Positions 50,748 through 52,402 of a DNA stretch of 52,402 nt are shown piece after piece. Under the pieces are notes generated by a model. That model was not told the origin of the DNA and did not search any database. It saw nothing but the letters and a program-made list of their open reading frames with translations. A program made the translations under genes and the position numbers. This stretch comes from JAKAXG01 sp035702985 (GTDB lineage Bacteria > Actinomycetota > Acidimicrobiia > Acidimicrobiales > Palsa-688), in the NCBI GenBank assembly GCA_035702985.1, contig DASSZD010000081.1, forward strand, positions 1 through 52,402. The letters run 5' to 3'. The stretch's first letter is position 1. Each line of letters opens with the position of its first letter.

Positions 50748-51950
50748 GTGACGTCGACCGCCCCCAACGCCGCCCCCTCTTCGCGTCTCAAGTCGCTCAG
50801 AGCGGGGCTGTCCCCCGGCGAGATGAGACGTCTCGGGGCCATGACCGCCCTGATCGCCGCCTTCCATGCCGCCGGCTGGGGGGTCTTCGCCCTGGTGATC
50901 CTGCCGGCCCACTACCGGGCCCTGGGCTTGGGGGTGGCGGTGACGGCCTACACCCTGGGCATGCGCCACGCCTTCGACGCCGACCACATCGCGGCGATCG
51001 ACAACACCACCCGGAAGTTCATGTCCGAGGGGAAGCGCCCGCTGAGCGTCGGCTTCTTCTTCTCCCTGGGCCACTCCACCGTGGTGGTGGGGCTGGGCAT
51101 CGGGATCACCATCGCCGCTCGCACGGTCTTCCACGCGGTGAAAAATCCCACCTCGGTGCTCGAACAGGGCGGCGGGATCTTCGGCACCGCGGTGTCGGGC
51201 ACTTTCCTCTACCTGATCGCCCTGCTCAACGTCATCGTGCTGGTCGGGGTGGTCAAGGTGTTCCTGGCCATGCGCAAAGGCATCTATGACGACGACGAGC
51301 TGGAGGCCCAGCTCAACTCCCGGGGTCTGATGTTCAGGTTCTTCGGTCGGCTGATGAACTCCATCCACTCGCCGTGGCAGATGTACCCGCTGGGCATCCT
51401 GTTCGGGCTGGGGTTCGACACCGCCACCGAGATCGCCCTGCTGGCGGCCACCGCCGGCGCCGCCACCTCCCATCTGCCGTGGTACTCCATCCTGTGCCTG
51501 CCCATCCTGTTCACCGCCGGCATGACCCTGCTGGACACCATCGACGGCTCGTTCATGAACTTCGCCTACGGGTGGGCGTTCTCCCGGCCGGTGCGCAAGG
51601 TGTACTACAACATCGTCATCACCGGGCTGTCGGTGCTGGTGGCGTTCTTCATCGGCACGGTGGAGATCCTGGGACTGATCGCCACCCAGACCCACCTGGG
51701 CGGCCCGTTCTGGGCCTGGGCGGCCAACTTCAACATCAACCGGGCCGGGTTCATCATCGCCGCCGCCTTCGTGTTCGTATGGCTGGCGGCAGTGTCGGTC
51801 TGGAAGTGGGGCCACGTCGAGGATCGCTGGGACCGGGCCGCCATGCGGGCCACCGCCGCCCGCGAGGCGACGGCGGTGGCCCGGGAGGCCATCGCCCCGG
51901 CCGGCGAAGAGGACTCGGCGGTGGCGCTGGCCCTCGAGCCGGAGGGCTGA
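50748..51950 (+). CDS. Nickel/cobalt transporter, NiCoT family
   Basis: The 400-residue transporter has eight predicted helices and the NiCoT signatures: RHAFDADHIAAIDNTTRKFM in helix 2 (full motif spans 20 residues), FFFSLGHSTVVV, LGFDTATEIALL, and GMTLLDTIDGSFMNFAYGWA. It brings Ni2+ and/or Co2+ into the cell. GAAGGAG precedes the GTG start. It is followed after three bases by a Fur-family gene and preceded by a Nur-type box, so it is probably nickel-responsive. Confidence 0.93.
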   Translation: MTSTAPNAAPSSRLKSLRAGLSPGEMRRLGAMTALIAAFHAAGWGVFALVILPAHYRALGLGVAVTAYTLGMRHAFDADHIAAIDNTTRKFMSEGKRPLSVGFFFSLGHSTVVVGLGIGITIAARTVFHAVKNPTSVLEQGGGIFGTAVSGTFLYLIALLNVIVLVGVVKVFLAMRKGIYDDDELEAQLNSRGLMFRFFGRLMNSIHSPWQMYPLGILFGLGFDTATEIALLAATAGAATSHLPWYSILCLPILFTAGMTLLDTIDGSFMNFAYGWAFSRPVRKVYYNIVITGLSVLVAFFIGTVEILGLIATQTHLGGPFWAWAANFNINRAGFIIAAAFVFVWLAAVSVWKWGHVEDRWDRAAMRATAAREATAVAREAIAPAGEEDSAVALALEPEG

Positions 51951-51953
51951 TCG

Positions 51954-52402
51954 GTGGACCCCGTCGATCGGCCGCCCCCGGCTCCACGAACCGGTTCGCA
52001 GGTCATCGAGCTGGCCCTGGAAGCGGTCCGTAGAGAGGGTGGCCGGTCCACCACCACCCGGCGCATAGTGCTCGAGGCGCTGGTCGATGCCGGGGAACCG
52101 GGGGTGACCGCCGAGGATCTGGCCGACCACATCCGGGAACAGCATCCGACCTTCACCTCCAGCACCATCTACCGTTGCCTGGAGCGGTTCGAGGAGCTGG
52201 GCGTGATCTCCCACGCCCACATGGGGCACGGCCCGGCCGTGTGGCGGCTGATCGACCAGCCCCGCTGGTACCTGGTGTGCACCTCCTGCGGCAAGAGCAT
52301 GGACGCCGACCCGACGCTGGTCGAGCGCCTGAGCTCCCAGCTGCTGAGGACGGTGGGTTTCCGCCTGGACGGCCACTTCGCCCTGACCGGCCGGTGCGCC
52401 GA
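51954..52402 (+). CDS. Fur-family regulator, truncated by the window end (likely Nur)
   Basis: 149 codons of a longer gene are present. The winged helix has TTTRRIVLEALVDAGEPGVTAEDLADHI and FTSSTIYRCLERFEELGVI. The dimer domain has WRLIDQPRWYLVCTSCGKSM, with a CxxC, and ends HFALTGRCA at the edge. The GTG follows the nickel transporter stop by three bases. The missing tail is probably about 10 residues. The context with a NiCoT and Nur box favours a nickel sensor over zinc or iron, but this is inference. Confidence 0.88.
   Translation, partial: MDPVDRPPPAPRTGSQVIELALEAVRREGGRSTTTRRIVLEALVDAGEPGVTAEDLADHIREQHPTFTSSTIYRCLERFEELGVISHAHMGHGPAVWRLIDQPRWYLVCTSCGKSMDADPTLVERLSSQLLRTVGFRLDGHFALTGRCA

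Overview
High-GC bacterial chromosome segment of an actinobacterial type. It carries the actinobacterial cell-envelope kinase cluster (fhaA-fhaB-pstP-rodA-pbpA-pknB, with trpG and crgA), an adjoining tRNA-Leu(CAG), and the rpmH-rnpA-yidD-yidC-khpB-rsmG operon. GTG and TTG starts and ATGA/GTGA stop-start overlaps are common. A deep actinobacterial lineage such as Acidimicrobiia is my inference, not something the sequence proves. No phage, transposase, CRISPR array or rRNA was seen.

Layout. 1-510: the 3' end of pgi followed by a 13-bp minisatellite. 638-5794: an MBL-fold hydrolase, pirin, XdhC-like protein, nicotinamidase, TspO, a small ATP-binding regulator and a coiled-coil protein. 5882-8812: a drug-exporter-like MFS gene divergent from a TetR regulator and an alternative oxidase, with twin palindromic operators between them. 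8833-11856: a GH15 glucosidase/trehalase-like enzyme and an SDR. 11888-21943: a galactoside utilisation locus (GH36 alpha-galactosidase, ABC binding protein and two permeases, GH42 beta-galactosidase, DeoR regulator, small ORF, galT, galK). It lacks the transporter ATPase and galE. 22039-25052: hemerythrin, ArsR, DUF2892, a two-TM membrane protein and a DegV-like protein, with candidate redox or hypoxia operators.

25049-26862 (minus strand) is a fluoride-resistance operon: fluoride riboswitch, leader ORF, crcB, DUF190, crcB, DUF190. 26932-30698: a VOC protein, a P1B-4-type metal ATPase and an MFS transporter. 30932-33622: a flavocytochrome-type ferric-reductase-like protein, an FMN-binding lipid- or membrane-anchored protein and ApbE, forming a flavinylated electron-transfer module. 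33626-42055: tRNA-Leu and the PknB/PstP cell-division and wall cluster. 42056-42395: a structured non-coding gap with DnaA-box-like sequences. 42396-46325: thiolase, 1-Cys peroxiredoxin, SDR and an MscS channel. 46608-50527: the ribosomal-protein/RNase P/membrane-insertase operon. 50690-52402: a nickel transporter with a Nur-type operator and a Fur-family gene cut by the window end.

The most unusual point is that rpmH (L34) appears to lie wholly inside an extended rnpA reading frame. That arrangement is known from Thermus. It is inferred here because the rnpA frame contains no other ATG, GTG or TTG before its core domain. The fluoride riboswitch with two CrcB/DUF190 pairs and the Nur box over the nickel-transporter promoter are strong, locally coherent regulatory readings.
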